Below, piece by piece: positions 24,175 through 31,887 of a stretch of DNA of 64,000 nucleotides; position 1 is the stretch's first letter; every line of letters begins with the position of its first letter. The DNA is taken from the NCBI RefSeq assembly GCF_022414575.1, contig NZ_JADWYQ010000023.1, positions 42,732 to 106,731 of the forward strand, read 5' to 3'. The notes beneath the pieces were generated by a model that saw only the letters and a program-made list of their open reading frames with translations, had not been told where the DNA came from and ran no database searches. Position numbers and translations under genes: made by a program. The DNA is from Streptomyces sp. MUM 178J. GTDB taxonomy: Bacteria > Actinomycetota > Actinomycetes > Streptomycetales > Streptomycetaceae.

Positions 24175-24965
24175 GGGCGTTCCTCGATCTCGACCTCGGA
24201 GGCAACCTTGCGGCAGAACATGACGACTTCCTCAACCCACTTGCCCGGAGCTGCGGGGTCGAGGGATTGCATCGACTCCAGGGCCCAGTACTCATCAAAA
24301 GAGACCTCGGGCGGCGCCGCGATGCGGTAGCGGCGGGCCCGCCACTTCGGGCTTCCGCCGAACTCGTCGTGACTCGCAAGGAGGGCATCGACGGAGAAGC
24401 CGAAGGCGATCCGGGCGGACAGCACCGCGCTTTCGATGTCGCCGCTCTCCATCTGGCCGACGGCATCTTCGACGGCGACATCGGCGAAATTGAGCCCGCG
24501 CGCCACCAGGGAGGCACGGTAGGCGGAGGTGCGCAGGTCGGCGACCCGTCCGGTGAGCCACTCCTCGCCCGTGATTGCGCGCGCGTAGGTCAAGCGCTCG
24601 AGGAAGTCGATTTCGTAGGAGGTCAGCCGGCCGCCAGCGATCTGTCCGGTCTCGTACTCGTCCCATGTGACCTTAGACAGGACCTGGTCAACCTGGGCGT
24701 CCATCCAGTACTCGACGTCCCAGCGGCACCCGTCGACGGTCAGGATCTCAACAGAGAGGGTGTCGGGACGCAGCGCGATGGGGTGCGGGTTCGTGGTGGG
24801 CCGCTGCCACTGCTCGTCGCCGGTGATGACATAGATGTTCAGGTTGCTCGCGGCGTTTCCCCACCCCCGGACACGCGACCCGGAGAGGTACACCGCCTTG
24901 TACGTATCCGGCAGCAATCCATGGGTTCGGAGGTCTTCGAGGGTAATCAGTGGAGTATCATTCAT
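24171..24965 (-). CDS. Nucleotidyltransferase-fold protein with altered catalytic acids
   Basis: A 264-residue protein. The start YKAVYLSGSRVRGWGNAASN continues LNIYV, which aligns with the MNT/polymerase-beta motif GS-x-x-x-G-x-x-x-S-D-x-D. Here both acids of the D-x-D pair are Asn (N-L-N), confirmed in the DNA (AAC CTG AAC). A helical C-terminal region follows (LTSYEIDFLERLTYARAITG and a HEPN-like run). Nucleotidyltransferases of this family occur in lasso peptide clusters such as those of paeninodin and pseudomycoidin, where they act after a kinase. With the acids lost, this copy may be non-catalytic or use another metal site. Confidence 0.78.
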   Translation of the reverse strand: MNDTPLITLEDLRTHGLLPDTYKAVYLSGSRVRGWGNAASNLNIYVITGDEQWQRPTTNPHPIALRPDTLSVEILTVDGCRWDVEYWMDAQVDQVLSKVTWDEYETGQIAGGRLTSYEIDFLERLTYARAITGEEWLTGRVADLRTSAYRASLVARGLNFADVAVEDAVGQMESGDIESAVLSARIAFGFSVDALLASHDEFGGSPKWRARRYRIAAPPEVSFDEYWALESMQSLDPAAPGKWVEEVVMFCRKVASEVEIEERP

Positions 24966-25009
24966 GGTTGTTTCTTCCGATACGTCGAAGGCTCATGGAC
25001 AGGGGCCGG

Positions 25010-27196
25010 TCAGCTCACCAGTAGTCCCGTTTCGGCACTCTCGTTGATCAGTGGCCAAATGTCGTCGAGAGTGCAGCCGGCTTCGGCTGCCGCCTCCTTC
25101 AGAGGCCGGACACCGTCGAGTGCCTGCAGGAACCTCAGCCAGCCCCCGTCCTCGCGCTCGTTGATCTCAAACTCGAGTTGTCCGTCCACCGAGACGAGCC
25201 AGTTGTCCGGCGCGGCATGCTGACGTAGGAGCAGGACACCTTCGCCGAGGGACAGCACGCTTGCTTCCGTCAGTCCTGAGCTCCGGATCACGACCGCTTC
25301 GATCCTTGAGGACTCCGATGCCCAGTCAGTCACCTTGAGCGACACAGGTGTGTCACCGGCAGGCGCGGTAGCGGGGTGGGCAGGTAGCTCACGGACCATG
25401 TTGTCCAACAGGCCCATGTTGATAAGCCGGAGCAGCTGCTCGGGATGACCAGCGTCGGGATTGCGCTGGAGTCGTGACAGGTAGGCCCGGATACCGTCTG
25501 CGTCCAGAAATTGTCTGCCGCCGGTACCAGCGAGCGCCTCTTCCACGAGGGCGGACTTGTCCTGCGTCAGCATCTGGGTGAAGACGAGATACGTCTGCCG
25601 CACTCCCTCACCGTGATAGAAGGGAACCTTCGGGCGGTCCACGTACCGGTCAGGGACGACCCCGCGCATCGCCTCTCGGACAATCCGCTTGTCCCACAGG
25701 AGCCGTTCCCTGCTCCGCTTCGGAATGGCCGCGACCAGTTCCACCAGCCGACGGTCGAGGAACGGAACCCTTGCCTCGATTCCGTTTCCTGCCGCTGTGC
25801 GATCCTCTTGCCAGCAGTTGTACTGCTGGATGTCCAGGAACTTTCGGTGGACGAATGCAGCATAGGGATCTGCGAAGATGACGTCCGTCGAAGAGCGGAG
25901 CACTTCGGGCGACACAAGGCCAGCCGCCTCCGGCATCCACCAGGTGGCCAGGTCCCCCCGGGACGTCAGCGCATGCTGGACCGCCATCTCCCGCAGGGTC
26001 GCAGTGGCACCGTCCCAGGTGCCGTCCTCAGAGAGGAGCGTGGTGTAGCCGCCGAGGAACTCGTCGGCTGCCGCTCCGAGCAGCATGCCCTTGATCTCCG
26101 GGTGGTTTTCCCGCACATAGCGGTGAAGCTTGTACTTGTAGAACTGCTCGGGGCCACACATCGGCATTTCGGTAAGCCAGAGGAGTCGTCGCCAGTCTTC
26201 GACACCGGGAACTTCATCGCCCGGGAACACGACCTGATGGTTGGCGATTCCCAGGTGCCGAGCCAGCGTATGAGCGTTCTCCGCATCACCGTTGATGAAC
26301 GTGCTCCCGCTGAGCACGCTAAAGGTCTGCAGGTTCCCGGACGTCGCCGCGAACGCGGCCACGGCCGCCGAATCGATTCCGCCGCTGAGGAAGAGGCCAA
26401 TCTCCGTGTCGGCCGTTGCGCATTCCCGGACTGATTCCTCGAGGAGGCGTCGGAGCTCTTCGATGAAGTAGGCATCAGTAGGCCCATCGGACTCATCGAA
26501 CTGGGGCATTTCCCAGTATCTGTGTTTCCTGGTCTCACCGGAACAAAGATCAATATCAAGGATAGTCGCTGATGGGACTGCCTCGACGCCGTTGAACCAC
26601 GTCACGAAATCTCCGCTGCCGAGGGCAGCGGCGCCGGCGAACGAGCGGTTGGCCAGAGTTCCGACCCAGTCGAGCGAGCGAGGACAGTCCGGGTCCTGGA
26701 ACAGGGCCTTGATCTCGGAAGAAAACACGATGCGCGATGCATTACGCGCAAAAAAGAGAGGTTTGACCCCGAACTGGTCTCGCGCGAGGATCAGCCGGTT
26801 CTCTTTACGGTCCCAGAGAGCCAGGCCGAACATCCCCCGGACATCGTCCAAGAACCGCAGGCCGTGCCGCTGGTAGAGATGGACAAGCACTTCACAGTCC
26901 GACCCTGTGCGCATGCGCACGTCGGGCATCTTGGCTTCCAACTCCCGGTGGTTGTAGACCTCTCCGTTGGCAATGAGGACAACATTGCCATCCGGGCTCA
27001 CCAATGGCTGCCCGCCGCCCGTAGGGTCCACAAGCGACAGTCGGGTGAAGGCAAGCCCGACGGGCCCCTCACGCAGGATCCGCTCGTCGTCCGGTCCGCG
27101 GTGAGCTAGGGCTTGCGTCATCGCCTGAAGTACGCGATCAGCATCGGGCTGCAACTCGCCACCGCCGAGCCGGGCTATTCCAGCCAGACCGCACAT
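25010..27196 (-). CDS. Asparagine-synthetase homologue with C-terminal winged-helix extension
   Basis: A 728-residue protein. Residues 1-210 are an Ntn glutaminase domain with the nucleophile C2 (MCGLAGIARL), RGPDD, ANGEVYNHRELEAKM and GSDCEVLVHLY. Residues about 240-620 are the ATP-dependent synthetase domain with the PPi-loop LFLSGGIDSAAVAAFA and NGIEARVPFLDRRLVELV. The last 100 residues (WLRFLQALDGVRPLKEAAAE, IWPLINESAETGLL) form an extra small domain resembling a PqqD/RRE winged helix. Lasso cyclases (C proteins) are homologues that adenylate an Asp/Glu side chain, but here the glutaminase Cys is kept and the precursor has no acid residue. Amidation of a peptide carboxylate is one alternative. 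It lies 112 bp after the precursor, behind a strong hairpin. Confidence 0.9.
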   Translation of the reverse strand: MCGLAGIARLGGGELQPDADRVLQAMTQALAHRGPDDERILREGPVGLAFTRLSLVDPTGGGQPLVSPDGNVVLIANGEVYNHRELEAKMPDVRMRTGSDCEVLVHLYQRHGLRFLDDVRGMFGLALWDRKENRLILARDQFGVKPLFFARNASRIVFSSEIKALFQDPDCPRSLDWVGTLANRSFAGAAALGSGDFVTWFNGVEAVPSATILDIDLCSGETRKHRYWEMPQFDESDGPTDAYFIEELRRLLEESVRECATADTEIGLFLSGGIDSAAVAAFAATSGNLQTFSVLSGSTFINGDAENAHTLARHLGIANHQVVFPGDEVPGVEDWRRLLWLTEMPMCGPEQFYKYKLHRYVRENHPEIKGMLLGAAADEFLGGYTTLLSEDGTWDGATATLREMAVQHALTSRGDLATWWMPEAAGLVSPEVLRSSTDVIFADPYAAFVHRKFLDIQQYNCWQEDRTAAGNGIEARVPFLDRRLVELVAAIPKRSRERLLWDKRIVREAMRGVVPDRYVDRPKVPFYHGEGVRQTYLVFTQMLTQDKSALVEEALAGTGGRQFLDADGIRAYLSRLQRNPDAGHPEQLLRLINMGLLDNMVRELPAHPATAPAGDTPVSLKVTDWASESSRIEAVVIRSSGLTEASVLSLGEGVLLLRQHAAPDNWLVSVDGQLEFEINEREDGGWLRFLQALDGVRPLKEAAAEAGCTLDDIWPLINESAETGLLVS

Positions 27197-27267
27197 ACTT
27201 ACCGCCCCACACTTTCTCTTTAGTCCAATACCGCCGACTGTCGGAACTGGCGCAATGCATCTGAATG

Positions 27268-27300
27268 CTGTTGGCGCCCTGATCTCCAGGGCGCCAACAG
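27268..27300 (-). terminator. Strong hairpin between the peptide gene and the asparagine-synthetase gene
   Basis: CTGTTGGCGCCCTG and its complement form a perfect 14-bp stem with a 5-base loop (27282-27286), eight bases after the precursor stop. There is no U-tract on the minus strand. In RiPP operons such a structure usually attenuates transcription or stabilises the short upstream mRNA, so that more precursor than enzyme is made. Confidence 0.8.
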
Positions 27301-27307
27301 CAGACCA

Positions 27308-27376
27308 TCAGTGGTTGTTGGCGATGATGGAGCTGAAGCCCGTCTTCTTAGCCTGCGGCTTGATGTACTTCTTCAT
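27308..27376 (-). CDS. 22-residue RiPP precursor peptide candidate
   Basis: The minus-strand ATG at 27376-27374 opens a 22-codon frame with AAGGGGGG nine bases upstream. Residues 1-12 read MKKYIKPQAKKT, and the rest is GFSSIIANNH before TGA. Y4-I-K-P7 is the YxxP motif used by lasso-type leaders to dock on the RRE protein, and a Thr just before the hydrophobic end also recalls lasso leaders. Unlike a lasso precursor there is no Asp or Glu anywhere, and the presumed core is only nine or ten residues and ends Asn-Asn-His. It is the first gene after a promoter and is followed by a strong hairpin. An in-frame GTG three codons upstream lacks spacing from the ribosome site. Confidence 0.75.
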   Translation of the reverse strand: MKKYIKPQAKKTGFSSIIANNH

Positions 27377-27444
27377 TCGACACACCCCCCTTCACAAAAT
27401 GAATTCTGTGGGGATGCATCGAGAAGTTTACCCGCGAGTAGGTC

Positions 27445-27477
27445 TCAAGCGTGGGTAATTAGCGGCACCACGCTTGA
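27445..27477 (-). promoter_or_regulatory. Inverted repeat in the 5' leader of the peptide operon
   Basis: TCAAGCGTGG (27445-27454) and CCACGCTTGA (27468-27477) are perfect 10-bp arms around a 13-base loop. A second small hairpin, CCCCC-GTCGCC-GGGGG, lies at about 27514-27529. Both are between the promoter and the precursor ribosome site and could be a regulator site or an mRNA structure controlling translation. Confidence 0.6.
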
Positions 27478-27556
27478 AACTAAAGCCCCCGCAAAGAGAT
27501 AGTCATCTCGAAACCCCCGTCGCCGGGGGATCTAAATCCACCCCGACTGGTGATCG

Positions 27557-27585
27557 ATCTTGGGGTGCAATCCAAAGCCTGTCAA
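27557..27585 (-). promoter_or_regulatory. Sigma70-like promoter of the peptide operon
   Basis: On the minus strand TTGACA (27585-27580) is followed after exactly 17 bases by CAAGAT (27562-27557). The -35 box is a perfect consensus match and the -10 has four of six. It gives a leader of about 170 bases before the 22-residue peptide gene, containing two hairpins. Confidence 0.6.
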
Positions 27586-27589
27586 GCCC

Positions 27590-28510
27590 TTATCCCCACG
27601 GCGCCATGACCATGAAATAGGCCAGATGTCCACTTCGCCCCACCTCAAGGGCACGGAACGTAGTCACTTCCTAGTTCAACTAAGCGCCGATCGGGTCACC
27701 TCTAGTTGCGGGCACCAGCAGGCAGGCGAGGTGGCGCTATCCGGAGGGGCGCAGATAGGAGTCGAACCCGCTAGAAGGAGCACCCGCATCGAAGGTGTCC
27801 TGGTGCGGCCGTCAAGCCGCACCGGCCTCCAGCCGCATCCCCATCATCAGCTCCCTACCCCCCTCCCCTTCCCTTAACTTCACAGCCCCATATGCGGATC
27901 ATCTGTCCGATATCCGATCGCTCACATGGGTGGAGTGGGCCCCCCTCTGGGCGCCCCGGCGCCTTGCGGGGTGTCGTCACAACGGGCGAGAGCTGCTAAT
28001 CACGGCGCCGCACCGAGCGGCTCATCTGCCTCTGCCACTTGTGGTCGTCGAGGCGCGAAAGGGGCCGGCGCTACCACCGCCGCGGCCCGCAGTCACCTGT
28101 CAACTGACGCACCCCGCCTGGCGGCATCCACAGGAGAACTCTCGCGCGAGGCCCTGGCCTCTGGAGGAACTCCCGCAGGTTCATCCGGTCGCTGGCGGCG
28201 AGCTACCCGACAGCGGAGCGTCACCATGAGATCGCTGCTATCTTGCCAATCTTTGGCCGACAACAGCCGTGGTGGCGATGCACAGCAGAGATGTGGTCAC
28301 AACGCGGCACCTTGGCCGCGATTGGGGCTGCTGCACTCCTCGGCCTTGGCCTGGCCCATGCACTTGGCGCCAAGGCGGCGACCAGAAGGCCATTTGATCA
28401 AGCGTCTGACGCGGCTGAAGGCCGTCCGCTGGATCAACGACCCGGCCTACACAAAGCCGTCCGCCGACACCTCACCGACGTCCTCCTGAACCGCCCCGGG
28501 TCCGGGATGT
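27590..28510. other. Stretch without a convincing gene
   Basis: Between the peptide operon promoter and the IS630 remnant I find no reading frame with recognisable domains or good start signals. The plus-strand frames here are Pro/Arg-rich and look like chance frames in GC-rich DNA. A short GGAGTCGAACCC word near 27758 resembles a tRNA T-arm on the minus strand but has no complementary stem. The frame around 28310-28500 (GTLAAIGAAALLGLGLAHAL) has a hydrophobic patch but no start context. Confidence 0.5.
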
Positions 28511-28526
28511 GATCCCCAGCTTCAAC

Positions 28527-28824
28527 ACGACGGTTGCGACTCCCTGTATCCGAAGTACAAGGGCGGCCGGCCCAAGACCTTCACCCCGCCCGAGCGGCGC
28601 GAGATCAAAAAGATCGCGAAGTCCAAGCCGATCGAGCACGACTTCCTGGTCGCCGAGGGGGTGGTCGACGACATCAGCCACGAGGGCTTGCGCATCCTGC
28701 TCCGCGAGGACGAGGCACTGGGCCGCGTCGCCGCGAGCGGCGTGGACGGGCTGGACACGTTACTGGTCGCTGCCTGCCCGGTGCTGGAAGGCAGGCGATC
28801 GTTCACGACCAGAGCGGCGGCGTG
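28527..28824 (+). pseudogene. IS630-like transposase remnant with internal deletion
   Basis: The plus-strand frame reads SLYPKYKGGRPKTFTPPERR and EIKKIAKSKPIEH, then jumps to DFLVAEGVVDDISHEGLRIL. In intact IS630-family N termini these two parts are separated by a segment like GLPFSTWSLTKLA, which is missing here in frame. After ILLRE the similarity stops and the frame ends at 28824. Only the helix-turn-helix part is present, with no DDE domain. It is a relic and gives no evidence for a functional element. Confidence 0.65.
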
Positions 28825-29010
28825 ATGGCGATCTGAACTCACACACAGCGAGAACGCCCTGGTCAGCTCCACTCTCATTTCCCATGCCCCAGGATGCCCT
28901 CGATTAGATATTCATCAAATTAACAGTGGCCAGGTCAGAGGGTATGTCAAGTCTCATCTTCAGCGGAGGCTCTCACTTCCGATTACCGATCCGCGAGGAG
29001 CGTTGCCGCC

Positions 29011-30135
29011 GTGAGAGTGACAGTCGTCGGAGCAGGCGTGGTGGGCACCATGCACGCCTGGCATGCAGTGGAACGCGGCCATGAGGTCGTGCAGATCGAG
29101 CGTGAGGCAGAGGCGCGCGGCGCCTCGCTGCGCAACTTCGGGCAGATCTGGGTCAGTGGGCGCGCCCGTGGAGAAGAGCTGGAGACCGCGCTGCGGGCGC
29201 GGGAGTTGTGGGAAGAGATCGGCGGACGCGTGCCCGGGCTCGGCTTCCGGGCCAACGGGTCGCTCACCCCGGTGCGCGGCCCCCTCGCACTTGCCGTCGC
29301 CGAGGCAGCGGTGGCCCGCGAGGACGCCGCCGCCCGAGGCCGCAAGCTGCTCACCGCCGACGAAGCACGGGCCCTCAACCCCGCCCTGCGCGGCGCTTTC
29401 GACGCAGCCCTGTACTGCGAGCGCGACGCTGCCGTCGAGCCGCGCACCGCCCAACTGGCACTGCGTGAGAAGCTGCTGAAGTCCCCGAACTACACCTTCC
29501 TGCCGGGCCGCGAGGTGCGCGAGGTGGTCGGCGCCGGGGCCGTCCGCGACGACCACGGCGAGGTGCACCGCGGCGACGTGGTCGTGCTGTGCACGGGCGC
29601 CTGGCTGAGCGGGCTGGTGCGGGAGCTGGCCGGGCCCGAGCTGCCCGTGCGCCGGGTGCGGTTGCAGATGATGCAGACCGACCCGCTGGGCGAGAAGCTC
29701 ACCACCTCGGTCGCGGACGCCGACAGCTTCCGGTACTACCCGGCCTACGCCTCCCCGGCACTGGATGCGTTCAACGCCGGCCGACCGCAGTCGGCGACCG
29801 CCGCCGAGCACAGGATGCAGCTGCTCATGGTGCAGCGCGCCGACGGCGGCCTGACCATCGGGGACACCCACGAGTACGAGCACCCGTTCGCCTTCGACAC
29901 CCTCGAAGACCCCTACGAGCACCTGACCGGCGTGGTCGAGTCCCTCCTGGGTCGGCCGTTGCCGAGGATCCGGCGCCGCTGGGCGGGGGTGTACGCGCAG
30001 TGCACCGACACGAGCCGGGTCGTGCACCGGCAGCAGGTGAGCGACGGAGTGTGGCTGGTCACCGGGCCCGGCGGGCGCGGCATGACCTGCGCACCTGCGA
30101 TAGCCGAGACGACCGCCGACGAACTGGGCTGGTGA
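29011..30135 (+). CDS. FAD-dependent oxidoreductase of phosphonate catabolism (TIGR03364 type)
   Basis: A 374-residue flavoprotein from GTG 29011, with GCGAGGAG ten bases upstream. The N-terminal dinucleotide motif is VTVVGAGVVGTMHAWHAV, followed by GASLRNFGQIW. The C-terminal FAD segment is WLVTGPGGRGMTCAPAIAE. It belongs to the D-amino-acid/glycine-oxidase group (DAO) found next to phosphonatase genes; characterised relatives (PbfD-type) oxidatively deaminate 2-aminoethylphosphonate or its N-methyl form to phosphonoacetaldehyde. It is coupled by GTGA overlap to the phosphonatase-like gene. No PhnW transaminase is seen, so this enzyme would start the pathway. Confidence 0.85.
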   Translation: MRVTVVGAGVVGTMHAWHAVERGHEVVQIEREAEARGASLRNFGQIWVSGRARGEELETALRARELWEEIGGRVPGLGFRANGSLTPVRGPLALAVAEAAVAREDAAARGRKLLTADEARALNPALRGAFDAALYCERDAAVEPRTAQLALREKLLKSPNYTFLPGREVREVVGAGAVRDDHGEVHRGDVVVLCTGAWLSGLVRELAGPELPVRRVRLQMMQTDPLGEKLTTSVADADSFRYYPAYASPALDAFNAGRPQSATAAEHRMQLLMVQRADGGLTIGDTHEYEHPFAFDTLEDPYEHLTGVVESLLGRPLPRIRRRWAGVYAQCTDTSRVVHRQQVSDGVWLVTGPGGRGMTCAPAIAETTADELGW

Positions 30136-30839
30136 GAGAGTTGACCACGCAAGACACCGATATCCGACTGGTCGTGCTCGACATGGCCGGCACCACCGTC
30201 GCCGACGGCGGTCTGGTCGAGCGCGCCTTCGAGGCCGCGGCCGCCGAGCTGGGCGTCGAGCCGGGCTCGGCCGACCACGCCGAGAAGCTGGACTACGTCC
30301 GGGCCACCATGGGCGAGTCCAAGATCTCCGTCTTCCGGCACCTGTTCGGGGACGAGGGCCTCGCCCAGCGCGCCAACACCGCCTTCGAGAAGGCGTACGG
30401 CGACCTCGTCGACGCGGGCCTGATCGCCCCGCTCCCCGGCGCACGCGAGGCGATCGAGGAGCTCGCCGGCAGCGGCCGTGCCGTCGTGCTGACCACCGGC
30501 TTCTCCCGCGTCACCCAGGACGCCATCCTGGCCGCGCTCGGCTGGCGGGACCTTATACCGCTCACCCTCTGCCCGGCCGACGCGGGCGGGCGCGGGCGGC
30601 CCTTCCCGGACATGGTCCTGGAGGCGTTCGTGCGGACCAAGGCCGCGCAGGACGTCCGGCAGGTCGCCGTGGTCGGGGACACCTCCTACGACGTGCTGAG
30701 CGGTCTGCGGGCCGGGGCGGGAGTGGTGGCCGGCGTGCGTACCGGGGCGCACGGGGACGCCGAGTTCCGGGCCGCCGGCGCCACCCACATCCTCGACTCC
30801 GTCGCCGACCTGCCCGCCCTGCTCACGGGAGCCCGGTGA
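30132..30839 (+). CDS. Phosphonatase-like HAD hydrolase (TIGR03351 type)
   Basis: A 235-residue HAD-superfamily protein from GTG 30132 (TTG 30141 is an alternative start). Motif I is LVVLDMAGTTVADGG (nucleophile Asp, with the MAGT of phosphonatases), motif II VVLTTGFSR, and motif IV VAVVGDTSYDVLSGLRAGA. It would cleave the C-P bond of phosphonoacetaldehyde, giving acetaldehyde and phosphate. The Schiff-base Lys of PhnX is not evident at its usual place, as in other members of the 'phosphonatase-like' subgroup. It lies between the flavoenzyme and an ABC importer with overlaps or a one-base gap. Confidence 0.87.
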   Translation: MRELTTQDTDIRLVVLDMAGTTVADGGLVERAFEAAAAELGVEPGSADHAEKLDYVRATMGESKISVFRHLFGDEGLAQRANTAFEKAYGDLVDAGLIAPLPGAREAIEELAGSGRAVVLTTGFSRVTQDAILAALGWRDLIPLTLCPADAGGRGRPFPDMVLEAFVRTKAAQDVRQVAVVGDTSYDVLSGLRAGAGVVAGVRTGAHGDAEFRAAGATHILDSVADLPALLTGAR

Positions 30840-30840
30840 G

Positions 30841-31887
30841 ATGGGCATCCGCTTCGACTCCGTTACGGTCGCCTACGACGGCAACGTCGTCCTCGACTCC
30901 CTCGACCTGACCGTCGAGCCCGGCGAGGTGATGGCGCTGCTCGGGCCCTCCGGCTCCGGCAAGACCACCGCGCTGCGGGCGGTCGCCGGGTTCGTACGGC
31001 CCGCCTCCGGACGGGTGCTCCTCGGCGACCGGGACGTGACGGACCTCCCGCCCCACCGGCGGGGCATCGGCATGGTCGTGCAGCAGTACGCCCTCTTTCC
31101 GCACATGCGGGTGCACGAGAACGTGGCCTTTGGCCTCAAGGCCCGCAAGACCCCCAAGGGCGAGATACGGGGGCGGGTCGCCGAGGCGCTGGAGATGACC
31201 GGCATGGCCGGCTATGCCCGCCGCTTCCCCAGGGAGTTGTCCGGCGGGCAGCAGCAGCGCGTCGCCATCGCCCGCGCGCTCGCCATCCGCCCGTCCGTAC
31301 TGCTCCTGGACGAGCCGCTGTCCGCTCTGGACGCCCAGCTGCGTTCCGGGATGCTGGCCGAACTCTCCCGGCTGCACCGGGAGTTGCCCGGCGTGTCGAT
31401 GCTGTACGTCACCCACGACCAGGTCGAGGCGCTGACCCTGGCCGACCGGATCGCCGTGATGGACGCCGCGCGGCTTCAGCAGTGCGGGACCCCTCGCGAG
31501 CTGTATCGGGAGCCGAAGAGCGAGTTCACGGCTTCCTTCGTGGGCGGTGCGAATCTGCTGCCGGTGACCGTGGTCTCCGGCGGAGTCGACTTCGCCGGCA
31601 CGGAACTGAAGGCCGACACGAGGGGTGCGGTCGCGGGGGCTCGGGCCACGTTGTGCGTACGGCCGCATCTGGTCGGGCTCGGGGAGGGACCCAACCGGAT
31701 CGTCGGCACGGTCACCGAGATCCAGTGGCGCGGGGCCACGCACCGGCTGTACGCAGAGGCCGGTGGGCACACGCTCATGGCCGACCTCCGCGAGCTGAAG
31801 AACCCGCCTGCCCTCGGGGACCGTGTGATGCTGCACTTCGCCCCCGACGACGCCGTGTTGCTGCCCGCCGGAGTCACCCATGCCTAG
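30841..31887 (+). CDS. ABC importer ATPase, probable 2-aminoethylphosphonate uptake
   Basis: A 348-residue importer ATPase of the CysA/PotA/FbpC type. Walker A is LLGPSGSGKTTALRAVAGF, the Q-loop MVVQQYALFPHM, signature ELSGGQQQRVAIARAL, Walker B LLLDEPLSALDAQ and H-loop VTHDQVEALTLADRI. A C-terminal TOBE-like regulatory domain follows (TVSGGVDFAGTELKAD, RPHLVGLGEGPNRI). It starts one base after the phosphonatase-like gene and overlaps the permease gene, so the transporter is co-expressed with the catabolic enzymes and likely imports the phosphonate. Confidence 0.93.
   Translation: MGIRFDSVTVAYDGNVVLDSLDLTVEPGEVMALLGPSGSGKTTALRAVAGFVRPASGRVLLGDRDVTDLPPHRRGIGMVVQQYALFPHMRVHENVAFGLKARKTPKGEIRGRVAEALEMTGMAGYARRFPRELSGGQQQRVAIARALAIRPSVLLLDEPLSALDAQLRSGMLAELSRLHRELPGVSMLYVTHDQVEALTLADRIAVMDAARLQQCGTPRELYREPKSEFTASFVGGANLLPVTVVSGGVDFAGTELKADTRGAVAGARATLCVRPHLVGLGEGPNRIVGTVTEIQWRGATHRLYAEAGGHTLMADLRELKNPPALGDRVMLHFAPDDAVLLPAGVTHA

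Noticed and set aside
14117..27376. Classification as an ordinary lasso peptide cluster
   Set aside because: The precursor has no Asp/Glu for ring closure and there is no B2 transglutaminase-like protease, despite the YxxP leader, RRE and AsnB homologue.
27750..27810. tRNA-like word GGAGTCGAACCC on the plus strand
   Set aside because: The flanking bases do not form a five-pair T-arm or acceptor stem on either strand.
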